Shown: positions 39,451-49,340 of the stretch, one piece after another | Layout of the letters: each line of letters starts with the position of its first letter | Position numbering within the stretch: the first letter of the stretch is position 1 | Origin: JAIBCM01 sp041395165 | GTDB taxonomy: Bacteria > Verrucomicrobiota > Verrucomicrobiia > JADLBR01 > JAIBCM01 | Direction of reading: 5' to 3' | DNA length: 64,000 bases | Assembly: GCA_041395165.1 (NCBI GenBank) | Contig: JAWLBA010000001.1 | Span: 248,001 to 312,000 of the forward strand | Program-made: the position numbers and the translations under genes | The notes under the pieces: generated by a model | The model's database searches: none | What the model saw: only the letters and a program-made list of their open reading frames with translations | Told to the model about the DNA's origin: nothing

Positions 39451-41295
39451 TTATTCGACTGTCACACTTTTTGCTAAGTTGCGCGGTTTGTCGACGTCGC
39501 GTCCCAAATGGACGGCGGTGTAGTAAGCTAAAAGTTGTAGCGGAATAACATTTAAAATAGGTTGCAGTAAAGGGTGTGTGGGAGGAAGTTCAATCACGTC
39601 ATCAGCCAATTTCTTTAACTCTTTATCGTCTTGTGTGCCAATAGCGATGACAGGGCCTTTGCGAGCTTTAATTTCTTGGATGTTGCTCAAATTTTTTTCG
39701 TAAACGCCGTCTTGCGGACAAATCACCAGGCTGGGCAATTTTTCTGTGATGAGAGCAATCACGCCATGTTTCAATTCGGCGGAGGGATAACCTTCAGCAT
39801 GAATGTAAGAAACCTCTTTCATTTTCAAGGCGCCTTCGAGCGCTACGGGATAGTTGGCTTGACGTCCAAAGAAGAGCATGCTTTGTGAAGAAGCATATTT
39901 TTTTGCTAAAGTTTGAATGCGATAATGCTGTTCCAAAATTTCTGCCGTTTGTTCCGGTAATTTTTTTAATGCGTTGAGAAATTCGCGTCCTTGCACAGAA
40001 GAGAGATGACGGAGTCGACCAAAAAAGAGCGCGAGCAAAGCCATCACAAGAGTTTGGGAAGTGAACGATTTGGTAGCCGCGACACCAATTTCTGGACCGG
40101 CGTGAAGAAAGATTCCGCCATCACTTTCTCGCGCAATGGTGCTTCCTACGACATTACAAATGCCTAATGCACGAAATCCTTTACGTTGCACTTCTCGCAT
40201 GGCGGCCAGAGTATCAGCAGTTTCGCCGGATTGGCTGATGGCGAAAGCCAGGGTGTGATTGTCCAAGGGTGAATTGCGATAACGAAATTCGCTAGCGATT
40301 TCGATTTCTACGGGAATGCGCGCTAATTCTTCAATGATATATTCGCCAACCATGCCGGCGTGCAAGGCGGTGCCACATCCTGTGATGATTAAGCGATCAA
40401 TGGTGCGTAGGGCGTGCACTTCCAAGTTCAAGCCACCAAATTTAGCTGTCGCTTGTTCCAAATCCAGACGCCCGCGCATGGCGTTTTCCATGGACGCCGG
40501 TTGCTCAAAAATTTCTTTAAGCATGAAATGGTCATGTTCGCCTTTGTCAGTGGATTCGGGATCCCAGTCGATACTGCAAATTTCACGATCGATCGAGCTT
40601 TGGTTAAGGGACTCCAGCGTGTAATTTTTGCCCAGGATTTGGACAATATCAAAATCGTTGAGATAAATCACACGTTGTGTGTAAGCGCCAAGGGCAGTGA
40701 CGTCGCTTGCTAAAAATAATTCTTTTTCGCCAATGCCCAAAATTAAAGGGCTACCTCGTCGCGCGCCAATGATTTCGCCAGGACGATCGGTGTGGAGTAC
40801 AGCAATGCCGTAAGTACCGGTGACTTCAAGAAGCGCTTTTTTAACGGCATTAAGCAAACGTTCGGGCGATTCGGGTATGGAATCGTAATGATAGCCGATT
40901 AAGTGCGCTAAAACTTCCGTGTCCGTTTGTGAGTGAAAGGTGTGCCCTTTTGCGAGCAGTTTATCTTTTAAAGTTTGATAGTTTTCGATAACGCCGTTGT
41001 GAACTAATGCCAATTTTCCAGATTGATCCAAGTGAGGGTGCGCGTTGTCATTAGTGGGTTCGCCATGTGTGGCCCATCGAGTGTGACTGATGCCGCATAC
41101 ACCTTGGGGCGGCTTTTTTTTCACGAGTTGCGCGAGAGCGTCGATACGACCAGCTTTTTTTTGGATATCGAAATGATCTCCATTAAGCGTGCAAATGCCC
41201 GCGGAGTCGTAACCACGATATTCCAGGCGATATAATCCCTGGAGCAGGATGTCATACGCCTTTTTATCGCCTGAATATGCTACAATGCCACACAT
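39451..41295 (-). CDS. glmS: Glutamine-fructose-6-phosphate aminotransferase (isomerizing)
   Basis: 614 aa from the start at 41295. The start is fixed because the nucleophile Cys must be residue 2 after Met removal: MCGIVAYSGD. The in-frame ATG at 41325 would add 10 residues and block it. The glutaminase domain (SHTRWATHGEPT, HNGVIENY) is followed by two SIS domains (SQSGETADTLAAMRE, ATKSFTSQT, HGVIALI). It makes glucosamine-6-P for peptidoglycan and LPS. No glmS ribozyme is evident upstream. Co-directional with mtnP. Confidence 0.97.
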   Translation of the reverse strand: MCGIVAYSGDKKAYDILLQGLYRLEYRGYDSAGICTLNGDHFDIQKKAGRIDALAQLVKKKPPQGVCGISHTRWATHGEPTNDNAHPHLDQSGKLALVHNGVIENYQTLKDKLLAKGHTFHSQTDTEVLAHLIGYHYDSIPESPERLLNAVKKALLEVTGTYGIAVLHTDRPGEIIGARRGSPLILGIGEKELFLASDVTALGAYTQRVIYLNDFDIVQILGKNYTLESLNQSSIDREICSIDWDPESTDKGEHDHFMLKEIFEQPASMENAMRGRLDLEQATAKFGGLNLEVHALRTIDRLIITGCGTALHAGMVGEYIIEELARIPVEIEIASEFRYRNSPLDNHTLAFAISQSGETADTLAAMREVQRKGFRALGICNVVGSTIARESDGGIFLHAGPEIGVAATKSFTSQTLVMALLALFFGRLRHLSSVQGREFLNALKKLPEQTAEILEQHYRIQTLAKKYASSQSMLFFGRQANYPVALEGALKMKEVSYIHAEGYPSAELKHGVIALITEKLPSLVICPQDGVYEKNLSNIQEIKARKGPVIAIGTQDDKELKKLADDVIELPPTHPLLQPILNVIPLQLLAYYTAVHLGRDVDKPRNLAKSVTVE

Positions 41296-41381
41296 AATCG
41301 ATGATTTATTATTAGCGAATTTCATTTAAGAAAGCAAAAGCGAAAATTTTGAGAAAATGTAGGGAAAAATAGCAAGTTCAT

Positions 41382-41410
41382 TTGACACACGACCATTTTG
41401 GGGTTTAATT
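41382..41410 (+). promoter_or_regulatory. TTGACA-17-TTAATT promoter of Ala-rich family member A
   Basis: TTGACA at 41382-41387 and TTAATT at 41405-41410 are separated by 17 bases. This is the same layout as before the other three family genes (49286, 50557 and 58621 on the minus strand). The spacer ends in GGGGT, like the GGGT/AGGT of the others. The distance to the ATG is 46 bases. Confidence 0.55.
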
Positions 41411-41456
41411 CTTGGCAGTAAATTGTGGTAGATAAATTATTGAAATTATACCAATT

Positions 41457-42251
41457 ATGAGTGTTGCTACTGTTTTTTTGCGAGTGGCTAGGCTTTTTAG
41501 TGAGGTTCGTAGAATTGGGCGAGTGTCTGAACAGGCAGCCGCTAATGTTAGTCGCGTTGCCAATCGGGCTTCTAAAATGCCACGTTATGCAGGGAAAAGT
41601 ATCCAAAACACGCTTGCTCTAGCAGAACGGGATATTGAGTTGGCTAGAGACGCTGTGGTTAAAGCTAAAGAAATAAGAATAGAAGCTTACCAAACACTTA
41701 CTGATGCACAATTGTCGGGCGATCCTGTTGCCATAGAAGCCGCTTCAAACCTAACTGCATTAGCCAATCAGTTAGTTAATCAAACAACTCGTAGATTAGG
41801 ACAAGTTGAGATTGGCATACAAGCAGCTAAGGATATTCATCGTGGTGGCGGAGCTGCGGCCTTAATTGGCGGTCCTTTTGCGTTGGAAAATCAAGAAGAG
41901 CCTGTCGATGTGCGGGATGTGATGGAAGTGCTATCTCCTGTTTCTGCTCAGGAAGTGTTAACGGGTATAGTGACTGGCCAACCCACACCTCTTATTAATA
42001 CAGCAAATGCTGGGCTTCATTTTCTGGAAAATCCTCTCAGTCCCGTAATGGATACAGTAATTGAGATGGGGAGTGAGATCATAAAAGAGCATCAACCAAC
42101 GGTAGCCGGAGATGCTGCTGTCAGAGGGAAGTTTGTTCAAGAGGTGACAAATCAAGCTGCTGAAGCTGAATCCGCAAAGGCTTCAGTTTGGGATTTAGCG
42201 GAAGGCAATGGTTCAATTACCTCACAAAATGCCATACTGCAGAGGCCGTAA
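41457..42251 (+). CDS. Unknown Ala-rich helical protein, family member A, 264 aa
   Basis: No known domain is recognised. Residues 1-50 are basic and look helical (VFLRVARLFSEVRRIGRVSE). A long Ala/Leu/Glu helical stretch follows (about 50-135), with DAQLSGDPVAIEAASNL, which aligns by eye with AERELNPEDFIRSAER in member C and AKMDLNSPANIEQAEA in D. Then a Gly/hydrophobic patch (GGGAAALIGGPFAL) and a Pro/Val/Asp-rich tail. No signal peptide or clear transmembrane segment. It has the family promoter. Convergent with the thioesterase gene. Confidence 0.75.
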   Translation: MSVATVFLRVARLFSEVRRIGRVSEQAAANVSRVANRASKMPRYAGKSIQNTLALAERDIELARDAVVKAKEIRIEAYQTLTDAQLSGDPVAIEAASNLTALANQLVNQTTRRLGQVEIGIQAAKDIHRGGGAAALIGGPFALENQEEPVDVRDVMEVLSPVSAQEVLTGIVTGQPTPLINTANAGLHFLENPLSPVMDTVIEMGSEIIKEHQPTVAGDAAVRGKFVQEVTNQAAEAESAKASVWDLAEGNGSITSQNAILQRP

Positions 42252-42265
42252 AGAGTTTACAGTGG

Positions 42266-42724
42266 TTAGCTTTCAGTTTTTAGACCCTTTTTTAGAATTA
42301 AATGGGGCCAACGTTTTCGCCAAGCTTCAGGGGAGGCACAGGGACGGCCGGTTTTTAATTGGATGGTGGCTAGGGTTTGTTGACAGCGGGTCATGAGTGT
42401 TTGGTCAGAGAGACGGGTTAGGGTGAAAGCAATTTGGAAGCTGGCGCGCTTGAGTTGAATGAGTTGGCTATGGATTTGAAGGGTGTCACCTAAACGAGCA
42501 GGGCGGATATAGTCGATTTCGGTTCGCGCGACAACGGGAACTTCTTCGCCTTGGGCCATTGTTTCCAAAGACCAGCCCAAATGTTCTGCTAGACGAGTGC
42601 GGGCTTCTTCGATCCATCGTAAATAGGCAATGTTGTGAACGACTCCGCCTGCGTCGGTATCATAATAATAGGCTCGCACGGAAATGGTAAGTTCGGGAGT
42701 TTCGGGTAGTGAATTAAGATCCAT
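42266..42724 (-). CDS. Acyl-CoA thioesterase, YbgC/4HBT family
   Basis: 152 aa hotdog-fold protein. DTDAGGVVHNIAYLRWIEEA (from about residue 22) is the YbgC-type catalytic block containing the conserved Asp. The rest (ARTEIDYIRPARLGDTLQI) matches the substrate-binding strand pattern. Members hydrolyse short- or medium-chain acyl-CoA and are often associated with the Tol-Pal system, but no tol genes are nearby. Acyl specificity unknown. Confidence 0.9.
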   Translation of the reverse strand: MDLNSLPETPELTISVRAYYYDTDAGGVVHNIAYLRWIEEARTRLAEHLGWSLETMAQGEEVPVVARTEIDYIRPARLGDTLQIHSQLIQLKRASFQIAFTLTRLSDQTLMTRCQQTLATIQLKTGRPCASPEAWRKRWPHLILKKGLKTES

Positions 42725-42850
42725 TGGCGAAAATTTAATCCAAGATTTTCAGTAAGCCAATGGAAATAGTATAGCCTTTGGTGAGCTGGTCCTTTATTAT
42801 TTTTTAAAGATATGGTCTTGACAAATGAAAGATTAAAAGCTAACAGCTAA

Positions 42851-42882
42851 TAAAAAGGCGACTCCTCCGAAGAGAAGCCGCC
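42851..42882 (-). terminator. Rho-independent terminator with UUCG tetraloop
   Basis: On the minus strand GGCGGCTTCTC-TTCG-GAGGAGTCGCC forms an 11-base stem (two G-T pairs) capped by TTCG, followed by TTTTTATT. It lies 26 bases after the stop of the DNRLRE-type gene (42908) and ends its transcript. Confidence 0.85.
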
Positions 42883-42907
42883 CTGATGGTTAGGTAGGAT
42901 TAGGAAA

Positions 42908-43740
42908 TTATCGTAAGATGCAAATAGTCAGATCTTTAGGAGCTACATTAAGAATATTCAAGAGGTTTAGGTTCTTAATGCCGATTTGAAGATCGCCTTG
43001 AGCATTGATGCTCGCGCTTGGCAATAAGTTATCGAGAACTCCCCAGCCGTTGACACTTACAATCATGTCGCCTGGCTGAGTTAACCCGACAACATTAGTA
43101 GACCATAGTGCTCCGCCCACGAGTTGAGGGGGTGCTACATTGACTTCGAATTTTATCAATCGGTCCGAGGAGGAATTAGAATTGCTGAAAGGGTTGATCA
43201 CATTATTGTCATTGCCGCAAAACTCAAGTTGAGCACCTAAACCCGATTCTCGAGCCATAATTTGTAAAGTGCCATGATCTAATGATAGGGCGAGGTTGAT
43301 GCTCGCTTTGCCGGCGGCAGCTTGAGATTTGACTAGATCGGTGACATCTAATTTAAGTAGACCTTGCTTAGGCATAGGAACTGCGACGCTTCTAACTGGT
43401 CCGACCCCATGAGGCTCAACTAAAGTGCGTTCATTCCAATCACCCGTGATTTCTGAAGCTGTCAAATTTCTTGCCCCACGACTCCCTTTAGTTTGTAAAA
43501 TAAGATTAATTTTTGAGGCAGATGCAATAGCATGATTAATAGGAAATCCTAAAAGGCATGACTTTTATGAGCAACAATTTTTACCGTAGGAGAAGCTCCT
43601 TGGATAAAGGTGCTTTTCTTACTTTTGCTCAGTGAAGTGTCTTTAAGACATGAAACTATCTCATAAGCTTGACTTGATGCTGTTATCATAGTTATGGCTA
43701 GAATTAATGTTATTAAGGGGAGGTATTTTATGGGTTTCAT
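42908..43740 (-). CDS. Secreted DNRLRE (CBM96-like) domain protein (one frameshift)
   Basis: Read through one frame change this is about 277 aa. Signal peptide: MKPIKYLPLITLILAITMIT, cut after SSQA. The domain has the DNRLRE order: an N-terminal strand pair, the ITGDWNERTLVEP motif (aromatic-Asn-xx), GLLKLDVTDLVKSQ and a C-terminal LDHGTLQIMARESG, plus an extra 90-residue tail. The break is at 43551-43554: a T-run one base short; restoring it gives AFLGFPINHAIA. The family holds carbohydrate-binding modules. RBS AAAGGA precedes the start. Confidence 0.78.
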
Positions 43741-43994
43741 AGTTTTCCTTTTCTTTCTGTTGGGGTTTTATTTTTAAATTTTATATTACGAGGCAATGCA
43801 TTATCCCAATAACTTCCTACCCATTTCGTGTCTGTTTCATTTTTGTTCATTTATAATAAAAATATATTAAAATGTTTATTTTTTAAAAAATTATCTTAAA
43901 TAAACAATTTTGTCAAATAAAAATCAAAAAAATATTTATAGTTTTTTTAAGTTATTTATAATTAAATACTTAATATTTAATATTTATTTTGAAA

Positions 43995-45395
43995 TTATTC
44001 CCATTTTGCATGGAAAAAGCCGGATTGATCCACTCTTTCGAAGGTATGTGCTCCGAAAAAGTCACGTTGGGCTTGGATTAAGTTCGCAGGTAAACGCTCC
44101 CGTGTATAGCTTTCAAAATAATTCAAAGAAGCGGAGATAGCGGGAACGGAAATTCTATGATCAATAGCTATTTTTACTACGTTTTGCCAGGCTGCGAGAC
44201 CTGTTTTCAATTCTTCTTGGAAAGTTCTGGCGACTAAAAGATTGGGGAGATTGGTTTCTTCTTGAAAGGTTTGGCGTAGTCGATCGAGAAAAATGGCTCG
44301 AATGATGCAGCCACCTTTCCAAATTCTAGCAATTTCTGATAAATCTAATTGATACTGAAACTGTTCGGAAGCAGCTTTGAGCATGCTAAAGCCCTGCGCA
44401 TAGGAACAAATTTTGGATAGATAAAGTGCAGCCTCAATTTGAGGAATCCACTCTTTAGCATTTTCGCAGTTTTCGATTTTACGAGGATAGCATTGCGCTG
44501 CTTTTTGTCTTTCTTCTCTTCTTGCCGAAATCAATCGGGCATCAACCGCTGCGGTAATGGTGGGAATCGATATGCCTAAATCCAAAGCGCTTATAGTAGT
44601 CCATTTGCCCGTGCCCTTTTGTCCTGCAGAATCCACAATCAAATCTATCAGTGGTTTTCCTGAGCCTAAATCATCTTTTGCGTTAACGACCCGGGCAGTG
44701 ATTTCGATCAAATAAGAAGAGAGTCGGCCTTGATTCCATTTTTCAAAAAGTTGTTGAATATTATCTAATGATAACCCTAAAGCGTGGCGCAAAAGATCGT
44801 AACACTCAGCAATGAGCTGCATATCGCCATATTCAATGCCATTATGGACCATCTTTACGAAATGGCCTGCGCTTTTGGCTCCTACATAAGTGACACACGG
44901 CCCGGAATCGGTTTTGGCGGCAATTTTTTCTAAAATCGGTCGCAGCGATTCATAAGCAGTGCGATCTCCTCCGGGCATTAGACTAGGGCCATTGAGTGCT
45001 CCTTCTTCGCCTCCGCTGACACCCATGCCAAAAAAGTGAATACCATATTTTTTCCACGTTTCATAACGTCTATCCGTATCGGTATAAAGCGAATTGCCGC
45101 CATCAATCACCACATCGCCCGGTGAAAGCAAAGGCACCAACTCTTCCAGAACGGCATCCACTGCACGCCCGGCTTTTACCATAAGCAAAATACGACGTGG
45201 TGCACTAAGGGATTTTACTAATTCTTGTAACGTTGATGCGCCAGAAATGGCTTTACCCTTAGCGCGACCCTGTAAAAAATCCTCTACTTTGGAATATGAC
45301 CGATTGTAAACGGCAACCGAAATTCCGTTACGCTCCAAATTTAAAATCAGGTTTTCACCCATTACTCCTAAACCAACCACAGCAAAATCTTTCAT
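43995..45395 (-). CDS. gnd: 6-phosphogluconate dehydrogenase, decarboxylating
   Basis: 466 aa from the start at 45395, which has a good RBS (AAAAAAGGAAAAC). MKDFAVVGLGVMGENL holds the NADP-binding GxGxMG (8-13), and DSAGQKGTGKWT with IDGGNSLY marks the substrate-binding site. It converts 6-phosphogluconate to ribulose-5-P and CO2 with NADPH production. The frame stays open upstream to 45710, but that extension would run through the divergent der gene and is not family-like. 93 bases separate it from der. Confidence 0.96.
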   Translation of the reverse strand: MKDFAVVGLGVMGENLILNLERNGISVAVYNRSYSKVEDFLQGRAKGKAISGASTLQELVKSLSAPRRILLMVKAGRAVDAVLEELVPLLSPGDVVIDGGNSLYTDTDRRYETWKKYGIHFFGMGVSGGEEGALNGPSLMPGGDRTAYESLRPILEKIAAKTDSGPCVTYVGAKSAGHFVKMVHNGIEYGDMQLIAECYDLLRHALGLSLDNIQQLFEKWNQGRLSSYLIEITARVVNAKDDLGSGKPLIDLIVDSAGQKGTGKWTTISALDLGISIPTITAAVDARLISARREERQKAAQCYPRKIENCENAKEWIPQIEAALYLSKICSYAQGFSMLKAASEQFQYQLDLSEIARIWKGGCIIRAIFLDRLRQTFQEETNLPNLLVARTFQEELKTGLAAWQNVVKIAIDHRISVPAISASLNYFESYTRERLPANLIQAQRDFFGAHTFERVDQSGFFHAKWE

Positions 45396-45488
45396 GTTTT
45401 CCTTTTTTAATTTATCGCAGGATAATAAAAATTGTTTATCTAGCAAGGCCGTGTTTACAGAAACTAAAAATTTGTTATCAACATACTC

Positions 45489-46942
45489 ATGAAGAAAACC
45501 ATTGCCCTGGTCGGTCGCCCGAATGTGGGCAAGTCTCTGCTCTTTAATCGGCTCGTGCGAAGAAACCTTTCCCTCGTTCACGATCGACCCGGCGTCACTC
45601 GCGATCGGCTTGTGGCAGATTGTCTTTGGCAAGGGCACCCTTTGACTTTGGTTGATACAGGGGGGATTGGGCTCGAAGACACTTCTGGTTTTTCCGAAGC
45701 CATCCAGCAAGAAGCTGAATTAGCGATTGCCATGGCCGACCTGATTTTTTGGGTGGTAGATGGTCGGGCGGGTTTGACGCCGCTGGATCAGGAAATTGCT
45801 GAGATTTTACGAAGAGAAGAAAAGCCCGTTTTTTTGGTAGTTAATAAAATGGATGATCCTAAGCAAAATTTTTATGAAAATGATTTTTTATCATTAGGTT
45901 TCTCCCCCATGATTGCCATTTCTGCCGCTCACGGTCGGGGAATTTCTGAATTAATGGCAAAAGCTCTCCACACTTTTCCTGAAAATGAAGATAATGAGAA
46001 AAAAGTTCTTCTGATTTTCGTGATGCGATCAAAATTGCTTTCGTCGGACGTCCCAACGTTGGTAAATCATCATTAATTAACGCTACACTGAAAGATAGTC
46101 GCACGCTAGTGAGCGAAATTCCAGGCACGACACGAGACGCGGTTGAAGTGCCTTATTTTAGAAACAATCGACCACAACAACCTTATCTCTTGATTGACAC
46201 CGCGGGTATGCGACAGAAACGTCATCTTTCTGATGAATTGGAGCGGCAAATGACCGCGCGCACCGCTCACACCATTCAACGAACCGATTTATGTTTGCTA
46301 GTGATCGATGCCGATCGAGGAATCACCGAACAAGATAAAAAAATTGCTGGTCTCATTCAAAAAGCCAAAAAACCTTGTCTCATTATTGTTAATAAATGGG
46401 ATTTAACACGCGGCATAAAATGGGAGGATCCTTCTTTAGTTTCGCAAGGTCGCGCTCCTAAAAAAACGTTAACTTTCCCAGAAGCCTTTCAGCAAGCCAT
46501 TTATCAACAACTTTTCTTTCTTTACGACGCTCCGATTATTTTTGTGAGCGCCTTAGAGAAAAAAGGATTGAACCAATTATTTGCGGCGATTGATGATTTA
46601 ATCAAGCGCTCGCAAGCGCCCATTCCCACGGGACCTTTAAATCGGACCCTTCAAAAATTAGTCCAACGTCATCCCCCGCCGCTGCGTCAGGGTAAACGAT
46701 TTAAAATTTTATATGCCACTGCGTTAAATTCAAGCGCAGCCATGAAGCCGCCCACCTTTTTAGGATTTTGCAACGACCCTCACTTGCTTCTGCCGAGTTG
46801 GTTAACCTTTCTGGAAACTCATCTTCGAAAAACATTTCATCTTGATGGTTTACCTTTGATTTGGCAGTGGAAAAGTCGCAAGAGCCATGCTAGCGTCGCC
46901 CCACAAACCAAAAAGATGAGGAAAAAGAATGAACGCTTGTGA
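45489..46942 (+). CDS. der: Ribosome-associated GTPase Der (one frameshift)
   Basis: Two tandem GTPase domains. The first has GRPNVGKS (9-16), DTGGIG and NKMD; the second has GRPNVGKSS (at 46046), DTAGMR and NKWD, followed by the C-terminal KH-like domain (QRHPPPLRQGKRFKILYAT). This double-G-domain layout is unique to Der/EngA, required for 50S ribosome assembly. The frame breaks at the A-run 45999-46004. One more A gives EKKSSSDFRDAIKIAFVGRP and an intact protein. The following small gene overlaps its end by 14 bases. Confidence 0.94.
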
Positions 46943-47426
46943 ACTGTTTCAATGGATGCCAGCGAGCAAGGCATCAGAAATTTTGGATTATTTGCATCAA
47001 AATAATAAATCGCTTTATCGCGAATTGCTTCATTTCTTGACCCAGGCGAATCGGACCCGATTACCCGTCATTCAACAAATGCCTCGGACGGAGCGTAATC
47101 CTAAAATCATTACTTTATTGCAATTACCTACCTCGTTGCCGCTTTCCTTTCGCTGTTTGTCCGATTGGTTGCTCGGCGAAAAAAATGGGTTGCTCACCGA
47201 TTTTTTGAATGAACTTCATATTGAACATCAAGCCGGATGCGTCGAAAATTTTCCTGCCGAACCGGAAAAAGCGATTTTAGAAAAAGCGATGAACAACCTT
47301 TTTGCTGGCCATCCTAAAATTGATGTTTTGATTTATCTTCACGCTTTTAATTCCATGCCAGAAACGCAATGGAAAAAGTTGGATGAACTTTTGGCGGAAC
47401 AAACAGTTTCAGAATCAGCTGCCTAA
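46929..47426 (+). CDS. Unknown 165-aa protein overlapping der
   Basis: All-helical by appearance, with no motif I recognise (MPASKASEILDYLHQNN; LLHFLTQANRTRLPVIQQMP). It starts 14 bases before the der stop, so it is expressed with der and may work in the same process, but this is only an inference. No signal peptide. Its 3' end overlaps by 12 bases the convergent ASH-domain gene. Confidence 0.6.
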   Translation: MNACELFQWMPASKASEILDYLHQNNKSLYRELLHFLTQANRTRLPVIQQMPRTERNPKIITLLQLPTSLPLSFRCLSDWLLGEKNGLLTDFLNELHIEHQAGCVENFPAEPEKAILEKAMNNLFAGHPKIDVLIYLHAFNSMPETQWKKLDELLAEQTVSESAA

Positions 47427-49220
47427 AGCGCCACCGAACCAACGATTGATATTTTTCAAAATCCAAAATCCCAAGCCCACGAGCAAAATGACGCCGAGAA
47501 TTATCCAGGTTTTATAAGAAACCGGTTGAGGAAGAGAAGCTGGGGTCGCAATGAAGAAGGAGCTACTTTTGCCGAGCACATGGCCAGCATCATCCACTTG
47601 CCAAATAGAAAAAGTATAGTTCCATTTTGGACGCAAACGATCCACAAAAAATCCTAGCGAATCGGAGTCTAAACGTTGGCAAGGCACATCTTCCAGCCAT
47701 TGCCATTGTTCGATCACACGGCTCTTATCTGCGTTCCATTGCCATTTATTTTGATAAAGACGAAAGAGAGCGGGATCTTCGCGGGATTTCCATTTGATCA
47801 ACGCTTTTTCCGGTTCCACCATTTTCTGATAAAGACCTGTTAATAATAATATGGGCCCTGCAGGAATGGTGTTTTTTTGAAAAGGAAGTGTTGCGATTGA
47901 GGAAAAAGAATGGTTAGAAAGGGGTGAAGCTTGATTCGTGCTATGGGGTAAAAAACTTTCCGCAAGCAAGGGGAAGGATTGAATGCGTCCCGCTTTTTCT
48001 TCAGTAAAAATTATTTTTTCCTGAAACTTTTTTTGATTCAGAGGACGAAAAATCACAGCGACAACTTGTGTTTCACCCGCGCCAATTTCAAAATGATGAG
48101 AAGGCAAATAAAAAGGATCGCGCGCTTTGACTTCTCCCAGCCAAGTCACCTCTCCACGATTAGCAATCAAAAGATTGTTGGTGAAAATTTTTTGGTCGAG
48201 ATTTCTTTTCCCAAAATCAGACGATGAGACCATTTCCAATTTTGTTTCACGCAAGCTTTTCAACTGAATTTGCGCTGTAGCATGATGAGGAGCGGATTGG
48301 GCGATGATTTTGCCTTGAAAAAAACCGTGATTGGGAGGAGTGGCTTGAATAGTGAGTTCCTTAGCACTTTCGCCCGCTATTGTCTCAAACTCTTTTCCCG
48401 TGCGAAAAGGAGGATCTAGCGTTAAAAAAACGCGCTTAGTTTTTTTTCCGCGATTAAAAATTTTTATTTTTCCAGTGAATGGCTCATTTTGTGCGTGAGT
48501 TCCTAAGTCCAATATTTCAGGAAAAAAAGCCAAAGGTGAAAGGGCGGTTGCTTCCAAGCGATAATGAAGTTGTGGGGAAGAGCTGAGTTGCAGTTGAGCT
48601 TGATAAGAACCTGCTTTGGGAGGTTGGCATAGAATGATGATTTTTTTGCGTTCGTTGGGATACAATGAGTAAAGGGAGTCTGACAACGAAAAGGGAGGCC
48701 CAACCGTTAGCACGCCTTGCACGGGGACTTCACCGGAGTTAAAAAGAAAAATTTCTCGGGAAGAAGATTGTTCAGCGATAATAGAACCAAAATTCAATTC
48801 AATTTTAGGTTCGATGAGTAATTGAGGTTGCAGAATTTCAATTTTAGCCACCCCTGAGATAGCAGCGTCATCACTTCGCGCTTCGAACACAAAGGTGTCG
48901 GCTAAGGAATCACTATCGCCCGAGTGCGTGTAAACTACCATTGCGCGATCGAACTGGGCTTGTCTGGGAAATTGTTGCAGTTGGGTTAGCACGCCATGTT
49001 GAGGAGGAGCAGTGATGGCAAAGTAAAATTCTTTTTTGGAAAAAGAGAAAGGACGACTTTTTCGCTGATCTTGAAGGGTTAAAGTGATGGCGACCGAGCC
49101 ATTTACCGGCACTTTAGCAGGAGAAGCTGAAGCCAATAAAATCTCGGGCTGTTTCAACTCCGCAACTGCCTGAGCTGCAATCAAAAAGTAAAAAATAAAA
49201 ATTAATCGCATCGATTGCAC
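47415..49220 (-). CDS. Surface protein with ASH/HYDIN-like repeats and C-terminal membrane anchor, 601 aa
   Basis: Signal peptide (MRLIFIFYFLIAAQAVA). A cadherin-like first domain (about 25-115) is followed by several ASPM-SPD-2-HYDIN-type beta domains: LNFGSIIAEQSSSREIFLFN, LDLGTHAQNEPFTGKIKIFN, and DFGKRNLDQKIFTNNLLIAN each open one. Before the C-terminus is a fibronectin-like region (KWNYTFSIWQVDDAGHVLG), then one transmembrane helix (TWIILGVILLVGLGFWIL) and a short basic end. Envelope-anchored with its domains outside. Function unknown; no enzymatic motif. Confidence 0.78.
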   Translation of the reverse strand: MQSMRLIFIFYFLIAAQAVAELKQPEILLASASPAKVPVNGSVAITLTLQDQRKSRPFSFSKKEFYFAITAPPQHGVLTQLQQFPRQAQFDRAMVVYTHSGDSDSLADTFVFEARSDDAAISGVAKIEILQPQLLIEPKIELNFGSIIAEQSSSREIFLFNSGEVPVQGVLTVGPPFSLSDSLYSLYPNERKKIIILCQPPKAGSYQAQLQLSSSPQLHYRLEATALSPLAFFPEILDLGTHAQNEPFTGKIKIFNRGKKTKRVFLTLDPPFRTGKEFETIAGESAKELTIQATPPNHGFFQGKIIAQSAPHHATAQIQLKSLRETKLEMVSSSDFGKRNLDQKIFTNNLLIANRGEVTWLGEVKARDPFYLPSHHFEIGAGETQVVAVIFRPLNQKKFQEKIIFTEEKAGRIQSFPLLAESFLPHSTNQASPLSNHSFSSIATLPFQKNTIPAGPILLLTGLYQKMVEPEKALIKWKSREDPALFRLYQNKWQWNADKSRVIEQWQWLEDVPCQRLDSDSLGFFVDRLRPKWNYTFSIWQVDDAGHVLGKSSSFFIATPASLPQPVSYKTWIILGVILLVGLGFWILKNINRWFGGALGS

Positions 49221-49285
49221 TGTAGGGCAAACGCTATACTTGCCAAGTTTTTGAGAAAAATAGGCAACTTAAGATTGGCAAGAAT

Positions 49286-49314
49286 TTGACAAAGGCTGAT
49301 AATAGGGTTTTATT
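49286..49314 (+). promoter_or_regulatory. TTGACA-17-TTTATT promoter of family member B
   Basis: TTGACA at 49286-49291, 17-base spacer AAGGCTGATAATAGGGT, and TTTATT at 49309-49314. The ATG lies 26 bases on, with AAAGGG as RBS. The spacer resembles that of members C and D (AAxGCT... then AGGKT/AGAT). Confidence 0.65.
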
Positions 49315-49340
49315 ACTTAAATTTTTAAAGGGAAAAAATT

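Noticed and set aside
41326..41456. glmS ribozyme upstream of glmS
   Set aside because: The 131-base gap on the minus strand side does not show the conserved ribozyme core, and it is shared with the divergent family promoter.
43995..45710. Long start for gnd at 45710
   Set aside because: It would overlap the divergent der gene by 220 bases, and the added residues are not family-like. The start at 45395 has a good RBS and the typical GLGVMGEN start.
45489..46942. Der as a pseudogene or as two separate GTPase genes
   Set aside because: A single missing A in a run of six restores the whole two-domain protein. A frameshift error is the simpler explanation.
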